Shown piece by piece: positions 22,710 through 35,165 of a DNA stretch of 64,000 nt; position 1 is the stretch's first letter, and each line of letters begins with the position of its first letter. The stretch is taken from the NCBI GenBank assembly GCA_902729315.2, contig LR746265.1:5436892-5500891 (forward strand). The letters run 5' to 3'. The notes under the pieces are model-generated. The model searched no databases. It saw nothing but the letters and a program-made list of their open reading frames with translations, and was not told where the DNA came from. This stretch comes from Spirodela intermedia (taxonomy: Eukaryota; Streptophyta; Magnoliopsida; Alismatales; Araceae). The position numbers and the translations under genes were made by a program.

Positions 22710-24822
22710 TCAGTGCGATTCCACCAAAATGTATAATGGCTTGCCGTCCAACCTCTCCCGGCCCTGCAACAAGCCAAGACGCCCCCATCAAAAGAAATTC
22801 ATCGATGCGAAGGCCGCTGTTGTGGGGGAGAAAAGCGAACCTTGAGCTCAGGAAGCTCTATCACGCAAGCGCACTCGACCACCTCGGCTCCCACTCGCTC
22901 TGAGGACGAACAAGAAACGCGAACAGGCTATCAAACGAAGACCGAGGACAAAATGCCATCAAACGTCGTGTAACAGATGAAGACGTACCCAGCAAGCTGA
23001 TGGCGGCGCGAAGGGTTCCACCGGTGGCGACGAGATCGTCCACGATGAGAACCCGTTCACCGGGCTGAACAGCTCCGACGTGCATCTGTAGGCAGTCGGA
23101 CCCATACTCCAGATCGTAATTCTCAGAGATCACTTCACCTGCATGCGTGCAGAAACGGATCACGAAGCGCGAACAGTCGGCCGATTAGTACGCACCGGTG
23201 AGCATTCTTCGTCGGAGGGTTCCACCTGGGAGCTTCTTGGGTTTTCTCAGGGGCACAAACTTGGCTCCGATCGACAGTGCAATCGGTGGCCCAAAGATGA
23301 ATCCCCTGGCCTCAATCCCTAACAAACGAAGATCAGCGTAAAATGGTAACTTCACAAAATCATCGTAATTTCCACAGGCAATTAGCGGCAGAGATGAACA
23401 GGATTCTAAAAATAATCGACAATCGATGTGACAAGCGTTGACTTAACACATTAAATAGATCAACAGATCCATAAAAATTAATCTTCTCGGTAGATCAGGA
23501 AACAATGTCTTGAAGATTTAATCCAATACCTGCATTGGCATTTTGGTTTATCAAACAAACAAAATCACCGAGCTGAAGACCTGACGAAGGGGGGCACCAG
23601 ATTGTTCTGGTGACATTTAATATATGTGATATGACCTACCATGGATACGACGCTTGGCAAACTAAATCGGCAAAGAAAGCTTCTTCAGACATACAGATCA
23701 CAACGGGAAATGAGATGAAGGGGAGCAGCTGGGCGATGGCAGAGGTTGGGCAGATAATTTCTACGCGGTGTAGTTTGTCAAGCACATGCGATGGCGAGCG
23801 AGTTCCCATGAGAGAGGAAGATCATGAGTAATAACAGGAGTATGGATAAGGGATGTAGAACCACAACCCAGGAACAGTAACGCCATAATCGGAGATTTTC
23901 GACTCGACGACCTTGTCGGGAATCCTCGACAAAAGAGTGAGGTCTGATCAGACTTGAACGCCTATCTACATGGATGCGATGGCTGCATGGAGGAGAAAAA
24001 GAACTTGGTCGAGGAGACGGGCAGAAATCAGAGGTAGTGGAGACGTCCATCTGTGATTGTGACACAGAATTCGCGCAGGTAGAGGCTATGGAGGGATCGA
24101 ACTCAGGAGGAGTGCGAAGAGATGGTGAAGAAACCTCCGATGTAATTATTCAGGGCACAGAAGGTGAGAGATAGAATTAAAGTGGAGCTGAAATCAGAGA
24201 AAGTGCTGTTCGCGGTGAAAGATCAAGTTCTGAACGCACCTGCGACCACCGAGATGTCCATGTCAGTGTAACGCTCAACGAACATGTCGACAGTGTTCTT
24301 GAAGGCGTCAGGATCGAGGAGCAGCGTGGTGATGTCCTGGAACATTATCCCTGATATCCGCAGTGGCATGAAGAAATCCGGAAGGAAGAGCGTGCGGCCA
24401 TCGGAGGAGAAAGAAAACCGCGGAGAGGATTAGCAGAAAAGGCGGAAAGGGGGGGGGGGGGCTTATGGAAATGATGACTTAAGCGTGTGCAGAAAAAAGG
24501 CACCACAGATACCGAGCTCGAGAGCGTACGATCAAACAGAAAATAACAGAAGGTGGGGAGGGGGGTATCAGAGCAGCAGCACGGCGAGACGACGGAATCA
24601 GCGGGCGGCAAAATTGGGCGCAGAGAGCGGAGGACGGGCTGTAAATCGAGAGCTCCGTCGGAAAGAACGACGGAGAAGACGGACTTTGAGAAATGCGCAC
24701 AAAACGAAACGAGGGAGAACGCTCTAGGAGGACCCACCTGGCTTGGGGAAGTCGGGCACCACCCGAATGGCGGCGGCTATGCCGCGGACGCGGGGGTCTT
24801 CCTTGCAAGCGGACATTGCCAT
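22710..24822 (-). CDS. APT: Adenine phosphoribosyltransferase
   Basis: Purine and cytokinin salvage enzyme: adenine plus PRPP gives AMP and pyrophosphate. In plants it also converts free-base cytokinins to nucleotides. Six exons on the minus strand: 24822-24738, 24350-24240, 23318-23226, 23138-22989, 22899-22841, 22763-22710, giving 183 residues, the size of cytosolic plant forms. Seen: [61 protein letters not shown], and the PRPP-binding signature [13 protein letters not shown] (126-138) with the two Asp. The end [16 protein letters not shown] is typical. Two in-frame ATGs lie six bases apart (24822 and 24816); both are usable. No plastid transit peptide is seen, so it is likely cytosolic. 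Confidence 0.96.
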
Positions 24823-26903
24823 CAGGCCCTGCCTTCCCTACTCTCTTCTCTCTACTCTTCGCTACTCGCCTTCTCCTAACTGAATGGCCGGGGGACTGAC
24901 AGGAGCAAGAAGACCTGATCAGACGCGGACAGTAAGGGGAACGGCAGAGTGGAGTAGATGGACGACGAGACGCTGGACAGGGGCTGCGCAGGGAGGCAGA
25001 GCGAGTATTTATAGTTGTGTCGGCATGGGAAGGGAGGGGAGAGAGCTGGTGGTGGTGGCGACGGGGAGATGGCCAGCCGAGGGTTCTCTACACGAGGGCG
25101 GCAAGGAGTTAAAGAGGGAATCGCCTCGAGAACTAAGAGGATCTCCGTCCTCGCATTCCCAAGCGGGAGGTGTGGGGACTTCAGCTGGAGCATATCACGA
25201 GGGGGATTTCTTCCCCCACCTTCCGTCAACCCAGAGCCACCGGCGAGACCTTGTGAACGGCGGTGCGCAGCCGCCGCCGGTGACGGCGTGAAATGGCCGT
25301 TACGGCGGCGGTCGAGCTCGGTTGCACTGCTCCGCCCAGGGTGACGGGCCACCCCCACGTTGCCACGTGGTAGATATTTCCACCCCCATTGGCCCATGAA
25401 GGCTCACGTCACAAGCTCAGCTTTACGTCCATTGTTTTAGCTATTTCTTTATTGGTCACTGTCCGCTTCCTCTCGTATCCACCCACTAAAAACGGGACCT
25501 TTAACAATTAATGCGTTACGTTATTATTATTATTATTATTATTATTTTAGTGTAATTAAACGCCATCCCCTGGGCTCATATGGGGTCAGAGATAAGGTTT
25601 AGGTGAAGCGAGTCTTATCCGGAAGAAGCGGGGAGGCAGCCCGCCGCCGCGGCAGTTTCTGGCCACAACGGTCCCAACCACCGGTCCAAAGCCCCCCCGG
25701 CGTCCCTTTCACGGCTGCCGTGTGGGATCTTCTCCACCTGCGTCGGCGAGTGAGATCCGACTCAGACCAGCACACTGGCCCCGCCCGCCCCCCCGGCGCC
25801 GGGCCTCACCGGTGGAGCTGTCTACCCCGGCGGAGCACCAAACTCTTCCAAATCTAAAGAGAGCGAAGGAAAAAGTAATCGTGGAAGCGTCCAAAGGGAG
25901 CACGGCTCTGACGAGAATAGAAAGCTGCTCAGTGGAAGCGCGCAGAGGCGCCGTTTTTTTTCTTTTATTTTTTTAGGGGGAGGACGAGTCGGGCGGATTC
26001 GGTTGGGGTTTAAGCGAATCGGAATCAGTGTGGGTTGTTTGATCGACCGGGTCACAGCGGGCACATGGAAGGGGAGGGCGGATGACTCGGCGAGTGGAGC
26101 CGGGACTCGGAACTCGGAAGAAGTCATCTCTGCCTAATTCCAGATTTTGTCTCGAGTTGCTTCTTACCCGCCTCAGCAACCCCCCCCCCCCCCCCCCCCC
26201 CACATGCCATGTTCCTCCTCTGTCTTTATGTTGCAGCTTTATGCTCTCTTCCACGATGACGCCCCGATGACGGAGACGACAACCACACACAGAGCCAGAG
26301 CTGAAGATAGAGAGAGAAAGATGTGTATAGGTTTAGAGAGAGGGAGAACATCTGGGTCGTCATCCCCACGCGACGACGAGGAGGGACGGAGGATGGGCTT
26401 AAAGATCAGGCTGTTAATACCCAGAATGACAGAGAGCGAGAGAGAGAGGGGAGGGGGATAGAGATATGAGGAATAAAGAAGCACATCGCTGTCGCTGAGA
26501 TTTCTGGAGTACTTGCGTTGGTTGTCACTTCCCCGCTGTCAATGGTTCGCCGGTGGGTCTTCTCCCCCCGAGAAACAGAGAAATGATACAGAGAGAGAGA
26601 AAGAGAGAGATGGGTCACCCTTTCTTCCTTCCTCTGTAAGGACAAACTTCTTCGTCTTCTAGCCCACGAAGCAAACTTCGGCCTACATTCTGGATGGCCC
26701 ACTGTAGGGGACAGGGCTCGGCCCCACCGCACCCCCTGCCTCTTCTTCCCCCCACGGCTCTCCACCAGTTCCCCCAATCCGATATCCCCCCATCTAGAAC
26801 TGTGAACGAGGGTTCGCAGGGAAGGAGGAATTGGTGATCGTCAATGCCCCCCTGGAATTGTGAGGATCTACGAGGCACAGTGATCTCCTTCCTGTGATGA
26901 GGG
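24823..26903. other. Divergent upstream region of APT and FMO
   Basis: The two genes are transcribed away from each other from this 2-kb region. It holds an (ATT)n run near 25518-25547, a C run of 22 at 26180-26201, GA-rich stretches near 26310-26345, 26430-26450 and 26590-26610, and no recognisable gene. Confidence 0.55.
25006..25013 (-). promoter_or_regulatory. TATA box of APT
   Basis: The minus strand reads TATAAATA about 185 bp before the APT start. Confidence 0.55.
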
Positions 26904-29484
26904 ATGTCTTCCCTCGTCGGCCACTGCAGCGTCTCCGCCATGCTTCCTCAAGGTTGTCTCTCCTCCGCCTCCCCCCCCGGATTCCCCCGGAGCGTGGCGG
27001 TGATCGGCGCAGGAGCGGCTGGTCTGGTCGCCGCGCGTGAGCTGAGGAGGGAGGGCCATCGCGTGGTGGTCTTCGAGCGCCTCGGCCAGATCGGGGGAAC
27101 CTGGGTGTATGATCGGAAGACGGAATCGGATCCTCTGGGATTGGATTCCTCCCGGGAGATCGTCCATAGCAGTCTCTATGAATCCCTGCGCACGAATCTC
27201 CCGAGGGAGGTCATGGGATTCCTGGACTACCCCTTTGTGGCCAGGAGCGGGGAGGGGAGGGACCCCCGTCGTTTCCCCGGCCACCGGGAGGTCCTTCGCT
27301 ACCTAGAGGACTTCGCCAGGGACTTTGATCTCTGCGGGATGATCCGATTGGAGACGGAGGTGCTGCGGGTGGAGAGGAACCATTTCGGGAGGTGGACTGT
27401 GAGGTTTCGCCAGGCGGCTCTCGGCATAGGTGCTGGGTACTCAGAAGAGGTATACGATGGGGTTGTCGTCTGCAACGGGCACTACACCGAGCCACGGATT
27501 GCAGTGATTCCAGGTATTTCCATGATTTCCATGATTCTTTCCGATCAAACATAACCAGCCTTCCTCTCCCCTTCCGATCACACAGGGAAGGAATTTTGTT
27601 GCCATTGATCGGCAGTATAGTTTCCGAACATTCAATTCAGATGCTAGGACCGATTGATCCTGAATTATCTTGCCAGGAGCTAGTTTAAAAAAAAAAACAA
27701 AAAAAATAGCGTGGTTGATGAGGTTAATACAAGAAAGAGAGCATGATTAATCATAGAAAATCTCATCCCCTTTCTCCTAAGTACCCACCCGAAAGCACTG
27801 AATTGTTTGTAATGGATTGCTGTGATCAGAACTGTGATACTGATGATTTCTCAATCACGCAGAGTTCTGATTTCAGTAATGAGAACCTGGTGATGATTAG
27901 GAGGAAAGATGCCCCGCCATGTCTGTGTTGCCCTGGACCTTCTAGCTAGAGCAGTTTGCCAGTTCCACGCAAACTGAGAAGAAAGCGAGCAAATAGCCCA
28001 CTCGAGTTTTATCAGGATCACTGTTTCATGCCTCCTTCAACCTCTCTGGCTGCTATTCTTCCCTTGGAACTCATGATCTGGCTCCTGTTTTCGTTAATCT
28101 TTTACAGGGATTGACTCCTGGCCCGGGAAGCAAATGCACAGTCATAGTTATCGTGTTCCTGAACCTTTTCTTGATCAGGTAGGTTGTGATTCTGTCACAA
28201 TCGTTCAGTTTCTTGCTGTCCTGCACGATGAGCAACTGAGGCTCTGTCGCCTTCATCTTGGCTTCCGTCTGCAATGGCAGGTCGTCGTCGTGATCGGGAG
28301 CTCGGCCAGCGCCGTTGACATCTCGAGGGACGTCTTGGAGTTCGCTAAGGAGGTCCACGTGGCTTCGAGAACGCAGGTCGGGGGAGCCCCCGTGAGACAG
28401 CCCGGATATGACAACTTCTGGGTTCACTCCATGGTAATCACTCCTCTGTGGTGAGCGCAAGTAGGCTTTTCTGATGGATTCTCGGGACGTTGGGCGCGAT
28501 ATCTTCTCCAGTTTCTGCGTGGACCATGCAGATAGCTCGGGCTGAGGAGGACGGCACCGTGATCTTCCAGGATGGAAGCTCCGTGCGGGCGGATGTCATC
28601 CTGCACTGCACCGGGTAAGGCCTCTGGTAGCACCATAGCCGTGTTCTTGACCAGTTCTTCTCCCACCAACAACGAGGAACTGTGGCATCAAGCGAAACCT
28701 GATCTACTGGTTCTTCCTCGCTTCTGTGGAGAAATTTGGACCAATTTGAGAAACAAAGCCTAAAAATTCTTTGATCATCCCCTGAAAGGGATTAATTTGT
28801 TTCCATCGTTTCCAGTTACAAGTACCATTTTCCTTTCCTCGAGACAGAGGAGCTTGTGACCGTTGAGGACAACCGCGTCGGCCCTCTGTATAAGCACGTC
28901 TTCCTCCCATCGCTCGCGCCATGGCTTTCCTTCGTCGGGCTACCTTGGAAGGTCTCCTCCCCCTCATAGCTCTCCTCCCTCTGTGATCATTTTTGTCTTT
29001 TCATGGGAGACTAAGAAGGGCGGTTTGTGGATCTTAGGTCGTCCCCTTCCCCCTGTGCGAGCTCCAGAGCAAGTGGGTAGCAGCTGCCCTCTCTGGTCGG
29101 GTCAACCTTCCCGACGAGGATGAAATGATGGAGGATATAAAAGCTTCTTACGAAGAAATCGAAGCTGCCGGTTGGCCCAAGCGTTACACCCACAATCTGA
29201 GCGATTGCCAGGTACCAACCGCGTTGACTGTTTCTGTGATGTAATGAGAGCATCATAGGTGCTTGACCTTTTTGAAAAAAATAAAATTGCAGTTTCAGTA
29301 CGACGACTGGCTGGCGGCGCAGTGTGGTCTTCCTCCCGTTGAAGAATGGAGGAAGCAGATGTACGAGGCCGTTTGGAAGAATAAAAGAGTCAACCCAGAG
29401 ACATATCGCGACGAATGGGACGACGATCACTTGGTTGCCATGGCACGCGTGGACTTTGACGGGCAGTTGACATTAGGCCACTGA
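26904..29484 (+). CDS. Flavin-containing monooxygenase, FMO GS-OX-like
   Basis: FAD/NADPH-dependent monooxygenase of the plant S-oxygenating FMO clade (FMO GS-OX-like; the substrate in this plant is unknown). Seven exons: 26904-27513, 28108-28178, 28281-28433, 28532-28614, 28816-28951, 29038-29211, 29293-29484, giving 472 residues. Seen: FAD motif VIGAGAAG (GxGxxG at 35-40), IGGTWVY, the FMO-identifying motif as WPGKQMHSHSY (208-218, F replaced by W as is common in plants), NADPH motif VVVVIGSSASA (228-238), and ILHCTGYKYHFPFL. The second ATG at 26940 would give 460 residues, closer to the usual length, so the first 12 residues are uncertain. Glucosinolate oxidation is only known for Brassicales members, so another thioether substrate is likely. 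Confidence 0.93.
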
Positions 29485-31247
29485 TTTATCGATATCGTGC
29501 TTCCTTGTCTTCATTGTTTGAATCCGTTTCCCGGTGTCTCAAGCAAGTCGCATCTAAGGTGGCGGCATCCCAGGAAAGTTAACCCGCCGACGTTTCGGCA
29601 GCGGCGCCGCCCTCGACGGTGGCCGCCGGCGGCGGACGACAGACAGACTGGCGATGTACGAGAAGAAGACGACGCTATGCATGCAGGGCAGTTCTACCGG
29701 CGTTTGATACGGACCGGCGGAGCGCTCAGATGCCCGTTCGCCGTGTACGGCGGCTGACGACGGCCAGAGTCTGTCCTTCCCGACGACGCGGCTCCGTCGT
29801 CTCGGTTCGATGCGCCTGCCCAGCTTGACCGCCACCACCTGCTCGTCTCGTCAGAGATGCGTCGGGGTCATTTATTTATCAGCATAGGCGTAGCTAATCT
29901 ATGAGGGAATTAAGATAATAAATATATCATAAAGATTGTTCTGGGAAATGACGACGACGCCGCCGACGAGAGCGGCGGCGCGGGGAAACTGTGCACCGGC
30001 TGGGCGGGCGACGACGGCGAGGCAGAAGCCTACAGGGGAATTGCCGGTACGGCCAATAACTCTCCCCGCTGAGAGACCTGACGTGGGTAGCGGCCGCCGG
30101 CTATGGGCTGGCATCGCATCACCGTCGCCGGAGAAGAATAGGGGTTTGTTTTCATGTCTTCTTCCGTTCCTGCTTTTGCGAGCGAATAATGGAGGATGCT
30201 CTCCATCGCTCTGTTCATTTACTCACTGGACGGGGCGGGAGAGGCGTCGCTGTCGCGGGGTTATTGTCACGTAGTAGCCGGCTATGCCGAAGCGGCGGTG
30301 CGCGCCTCCACGCCGACCGACGCTCGAAAGCCCGTGCCGGGAGATTGTCAAACGGCGGATGAGGAGACGGCGGAGGAAGGGGGGGGGCGCGGGGTCGGCG
30401 CCATCTTTGTCGCAGTTAATGCTCGTAATCGCTGCTCGACATTAACATTTCTGAAGGGCCAGCGGCAGGAAGATCATCTGATGTGACTCCGTTCCGACGG
30501 CCCTTGGGATTCCCTATTTTGTCTAGTAAAGATTGAATTTTTTTAGGTGTTCTCGCCGCATCTGATGAACCTCGCCAGCAGGGAAATTCTGCGTTGAAAC
30601 GGGGAGAAAATGGATCAGTAGTTCAAAAAAATTGAACTTTGCAGGGTACGAGTATGATGACGATTATTGACAATTCAACAGGGGGGAAGGGGGGGGGGGG
30701 GGGTACGGCGGCAAGGTATGATGGAGTTCTTCCTCGCCCGCTTGGCCTCCTCTCCGTCCTCAAATGGCGTCGTCGTCACCCGCTTGGAGCCTTCCTTTGG
30801 AGCGACTGTAGCTACGGTACGCTGACCTAATCTTCCCCCTCCGTCCCCCTTCTCCGGACCGGGCCTTCCGAGCCCGCCTCCCCCGCCTCTATTCTCGTCC
30901 GCTTTCGACTTTTCGCTTTCTTCCCCCCGCCTCTCTGCGCCATTCTAATTTCTGCCTTCTTTCCTTCTTTTTTGCCGCTAGAAACATCGCTTCTTTTCTC
31001 TCTCTCTCTCTCTCGCTCTCTCTACACCCAGTAGCGGACAGAAGAAGCTCCTATCCTACATCAGCAGTGGCAACAAGCGGGAGGCGACATCCCGGAAGAT
31101 GACGGTGGGAGCTGCAGCAGCAGCTCGCAGACACTCCTAGGAGGCACCTTTCTATCTGCGGAGCTCGCCACTTCGTCTGAGAAGTTAGCCATCGTTCTCA
31201 TCTTCTCCTTCCAGCTTCCCCGCCGGGTGAACTCGGAGGACGAGAAA
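29485..31247. other. Intergenic, then PLATZ promoter and leader
   Basis: GC-rich shadow frames at 29497-30486 have no family likeness. G runs occur at 30689-30703. A pyrimidine-rich leader with (CT)n at about 31000-31022 precedes the PLATZ gene. Confidence 0.5.
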
Positions 31248-32382
31248 ATGGTTAGTCCTTCCCCTTCCTCGCGCTGTCTAGCAGGATTTTCCCCGTCCAG
31301 GGTGTTCAATCCGCGGGGTTTCTCTCTCCTGGCAGGTGGGCTTTCGGAGCAGTGCAGCCGGCAACAACGATGGGATTCCGCAGTGGCTGGAGACGCTCAT
31401 GGGGGAGAAGTTCTTCAACCCCTGCCTCGTCCACGCTGGGGCGAGGAAGAACGAGCGCAATGTCTTCTGCCTGGACTGCTGCACTAGTTTCTGCCCCCAC
31501 TGTCTCCCTTCCCACCCACCTCATCGTCTCCTCCAGGTGACAATTCATAGCCAGCAAATCTGTCCATTCTCCCTCCCTGGAGAAAATTAGGCGCTTCCCG
31601 CTCGAGTTTTTGAATCCGCTCTTCCAATTCTCGCCAGATTAGAAGATATGTGTACCAGGACGTGGTTCGAGTAGACGACCTGGGGAAGCTCATCGACTGC
31701 GAATTTGTCCAGGTGATCTCCCCATCTTGGATTGGAGCTCTGGCTCATCCGCAATCTTCTGGTCTTGTTCTTCCTCGCTGAGATGAATTCACCATTACTG
31801 GTGATCTGAAATATGTGGCAGTCATACACGACAAACAGCGCCAAGGTCGTCTTCATCAGCGAGCGGCCACAGACGCGGCCCTTCCGCGCCTCGGCCAACA
31901 TCTGCATCAGCTGCGACCGCTCTCTGCAGGAGCCCTACCTCTTCTGCTGCCTCTCCTGCAAGGTAGGCCCGTGGGTTCTGGTCCTTCGCCGCCGCGGGCC
32001 ATCGTGGTCTATTTGTTGTTCCTGACGGTGGTGGGGGTTTCCGCCGCAGGTGAAGCACCTGATGAAGACGGAGGGCGCCCTCTCGAAGCACCTCTACCAG
32101 TGCGACTTTCTCCCGCTGCCCAATTCCTGCGAGCTCGACATGGACGGCCAGCTCACCCCCGACTCGGTCCTTGACTCCCCGATTCTCTCGTCCGCCTCCA
32201 GTGCCAGCGGCGGATGGCCCGGTTGCCGGGCGGTGGCCTGCACTGCCGGCACGGAGTTCGTTAGGAAGAAGCGGAGCAGCGTGGGTGGCAGCGCTCCGCC
32301 GCCGCGCCCGGCGCCGGTCTCCCTCTGCGCGGAGCCGCCGAGTCGTCGGAAGGGCGTGCCGAACAGATCGCCGCTGTACTGA
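31248..32382 (+). CDS. PLATZ: PLATZ zinc-dependent DNA-binding protein
   Basis: Plant AT-rich sequence and zinc-binding transcription factor, generally a repressor or Pol III-linked regulator. Exons 31248-31250, 31336-31536, 31638-31712, 31822-31962, 32050-32382 give 250 residues. The ATG is the last three bases of the first exon; it splices to GTGGGC to give MVGFRSS. Zinc ligands are visible as C31, H34, C46, C49, C54, C57, H61, H64, followed by RRYVYQDVVRVDDLGKLIDC, QSYTTNSAKVVFI, and a second Cys-rich block ANICISCDRSLQEPYLFCCL. The C-terminal tail is Ser/Pro/Arg-rich and poorly conserved. Without exon 1 the frame has no ATG before the zinc region, which supports the split start. Confidence 0.93.
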
Positions 32383-32966
32383 GCCGCCGAGCCCCATCGC
32401 CCTGCTCTTCTTTCTCAAAATTCCTCATTTGCACTGTTTTCTCGCTCTTCTTTCTCTCACATGCCCGCAGGTCGGCAGTGCTTGACAGGGAGGAGCGGCG
32501 ATCCTCCCGATTTTGTTGAGGCCTTACTGGCTGGAATTGCTTTGGCTCTTGGTCGCTTTTGCAGACGAACAGTAGCGAAAGAAGGAAAGATCGTTACCCA
32601 AGTACACCTTCTAGCTAGCTAGAGAGAGAGAGAGAGATAGAGAGAGGGAGAGAGAGGGAGGGTTTGAATGTGCTGCCTGCAGGGGGGGCAGGCAGCGGAG
32701 GGGAAGGGTGGGGCAGCGACAGCGACGTATCTTAGCTACGGTTGAGGGAACGAGGATCGTGAATTAGTGGTCCTCTCTCCGGCCCTTTCCGGAGAACGCT
32801 CTCTCCTACGCCACAGCCGGGGGTGGATTGCGCCATCACAGACATTATTACTCCATATGTAGAGATTAGCGATCGAATATAGAAAAAGGTTGATGTGGGT
32901 CTACAGAAAATAGAAACTTTGAGCTAGGGAGGGGGAGGGGCCGCTTCATTGGGAGAAGGGGGGAGC
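32383..32966. other. Convergent 3' region of PLATZ and GT47
   Basis: Holds the 3' UTRs of the two converging genes, with a GA-rich stretch at about 32620-32662. No other feature is seen. Confidence 0.6.
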
Positions 32967-33525
32967 TCACAGAGCCGCAGAGAGCTCCACCTCACCTTCT
33001 TGCAGAGATCGCAGCCGCCGTTTGATCTTCCGCAGCGTGCCTTCGACTGCCAGGTCGAAGGCGTCCTTCCTCGATCGGAGCTCCTCCGAGCTCTGGTGCC
33101 GGCGGTAGATCACTCGCGGGGCCAGCTCTAGCACGCGCTCCCTCATCCTCCTCACCTCCGCCCTCGGAATGGCAAGCAGCACGTCGGCGATGCTCAGCCC
33201 CCTCGCCACCACCTCCTCCTTGGGGATGTGGACGGAGAATCGCTCGTACTCCGCCGCCGGCAGGTGCCACCCGTACTGCGACCTCGCCGAATCCTCCTGG
33301 AAGAACACCGGAATACAGCCGGCGATCATGGCGTCGAAGGTAGCCCTCCTCGTCGGCGTGTTCCCCGGCGGGTGCAGGCAGAAGACCGACCGCAGCATCG
33401 GCCGCATAAATCTAATGGGGTCGTGCTCGCAGACGCCATTGGAGCAGTCGACGAACTCGCAGAGCGCCGTGCGGTTCTCGCATTCTGCGCGGATGCTCCG
33501 CCGGATGTTGGGCGGCGAGTTTGTC

Positions 33526-33562
<37 letters not shown>

Positions 33563-34343
33563 AGAACATCATCAGCGTCGGCCGCCGCGACCGCCTGGCC
33601 CGGCCAAGCCAGATCTCCAGGCGGGGGAGGCTCGCCGGGTGGAAGGACGTCGGATAAGGGATCGCCTGCTCCTGCCATGGCCAGGACCTGGACTCGAAGA
33701 CCAGCGCCGTCAGGTTGTAGAACTCTGGCAGCTCCAGGAAGGAGGTGCCCCAGATCGGGGGATCGGCTGCGGGGCTCTGGGAGAAGTCCCACGCCGGCCC
33801 CGCCATGACCAGGAAGTGGTCGTGCCCTCCCCGGCGAGCCCATATGCCGGGATCGTCCCGGAGGAGGAAATCGAAGAGTTCGACGCCGTGCTCGAAGGAG
33901 GAGTTGCACAAGGGGCCGTAGAGGTAGCGGAGGGCGTCGATGGCGGTGTAGTAAGGGAGGAAGACGGCGTCGGCAGCGGAGGGGTCGTCGGTCAGGCATG
34001 GGTACTCGAGCAGGCGGCTATGGAAGAGGGGCTCCAGCACCGCCGGGTCACTGCGGTACCAGGAGCGGGAGTGGTTAAAGGTCTTCTGGCCGAGGCCATT
34101 GTTGGCGAGGTAAGGGCAGAAATCGTCGTAGGCGGGGGAATAGGCGGAGCAGTTGCGGAGGAGTTCCTCGTTGAATCTGGCCGGCAGTCGGCGAATGTGG
34201 ATCCGGCGGCCGGCGCACTTGTCCGCCTGGTCAACCACGGTGGCGATTTTCCAAGATCTACTGCCGGCGGCGGCGGCGCCGCCTATGGCGAGAAGGAGCG
34301 CAGACAGAAGAATTATGCGGGAACCCATGTGGGATTGGGGCAC
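32967..34343 (-). CDS. GT47 exostosin-type glycosyltransferase (MUR3-like)
   Basis: Golgi type II membrane glycosyltransferase of family GT47, closest by eye to the xyloglucan galactosyltransferase group (MUR3/XLT2/GT11-20). Intronless, 458 residues. Seen: N-terminal anchor IILLSALLLAIGGAAAAG, RIHIRRLPARFN, a conserved aromatic and Asp-rich luminal region (DAVFLPYYTAIDALRYLYG), and the family hallmark CLHPPGNTPTRRATFDAM followed by AGCIPVFFQ. The acceptor and sugar cannot be assigned. A run of 12 Gly interrupts the middle of the protein (GGC repeat at about 33525-33562), probably in a surface loop. Two starts are possible: 34343 and 34328 (MGSRIILL); the second puts the anchor nearer the terminus. 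The plus-strand frame 33228-34532 is a shadow. Confidence 0.92.
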
Positions 34344-35133
34344 CCCCCCTTCTTCCTCCCTCCGTCGCCCTGCTTCTTCTTCTTCTCTGCGAGGCCTAAA
34401 AGCGGTTCATTGCGGAGAATGGGGGGCGGACGTGGCGGCGGGAGCGGCGATGGTGGCGTTCGTGTTCTAGCGGAATTGAAGGGCCGACAAGACCAGGCTA
34501 TGGCAGGCGACGTGGCATATGTAAGAAGATGACCGCGGGCTTGATCTTCTAGCGGGCCGATAGCTTAACTCCATTTCCGATCTATTGGCCCAATAACTAT
34601 CCGAATCCCCACCCAGTCTCTCTCTCTCTCTCTCTCTCCCCGCCGGTCAAAGCCCAGCCTGTCTCAACACAGGCATCCTCTCGCTCTCTCTCCCACGTGG
34701 GCGGCTCAGGAGGCGTTTGCGGTCGTCAAGAGCGGACCACGATGGCGGTCCCCACGTGGAGGGCCAAGACAAGGTCGACGTTGTCGGTTTAAAAAAATAC
34801 GGCGGGCCGGGTCGATAAAAAAAAGCATCTTAATCGGTCACAATAATGACCGTTCAACTTTACAATTCCCTCACGATTTGGGTTCGGCGGAATCAACGCG
34901 CCCGTTGAACGTACCCGATTATGGAAAGCAGCTGTGGGACTAAGAGTGAGGGCGGTCGTCCCACTTGTCGGAGTCCCTCTGCCGTTGACTCTGTGCAACC
35001 AACGACACGGCGGCGGGGGCGGCGGCACAACGGCGAAACGATATGTTGGCCCGATCTGCAAGTCGGCGACGCGCACAAGCTCATCCCCCTCCTTGTCAGC
35101 TCCGAGTCAACATAACGTTCACTCCCTCTTTCC

Positions 35134-35165
<32 letters not shown>

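Noticed and set aside
29497-30486. Several GC-rich frames after the FMO gene
   Set aside because: Composition-driven; no family likeness, and the FMO stop at 29484 is well supported.
33228-34532. 434-codon plus-strand frame
   Set aside because: Antisense shadow of the GC-rich intronless GT47 gene, whose minus-strand frame has clear family motifs.
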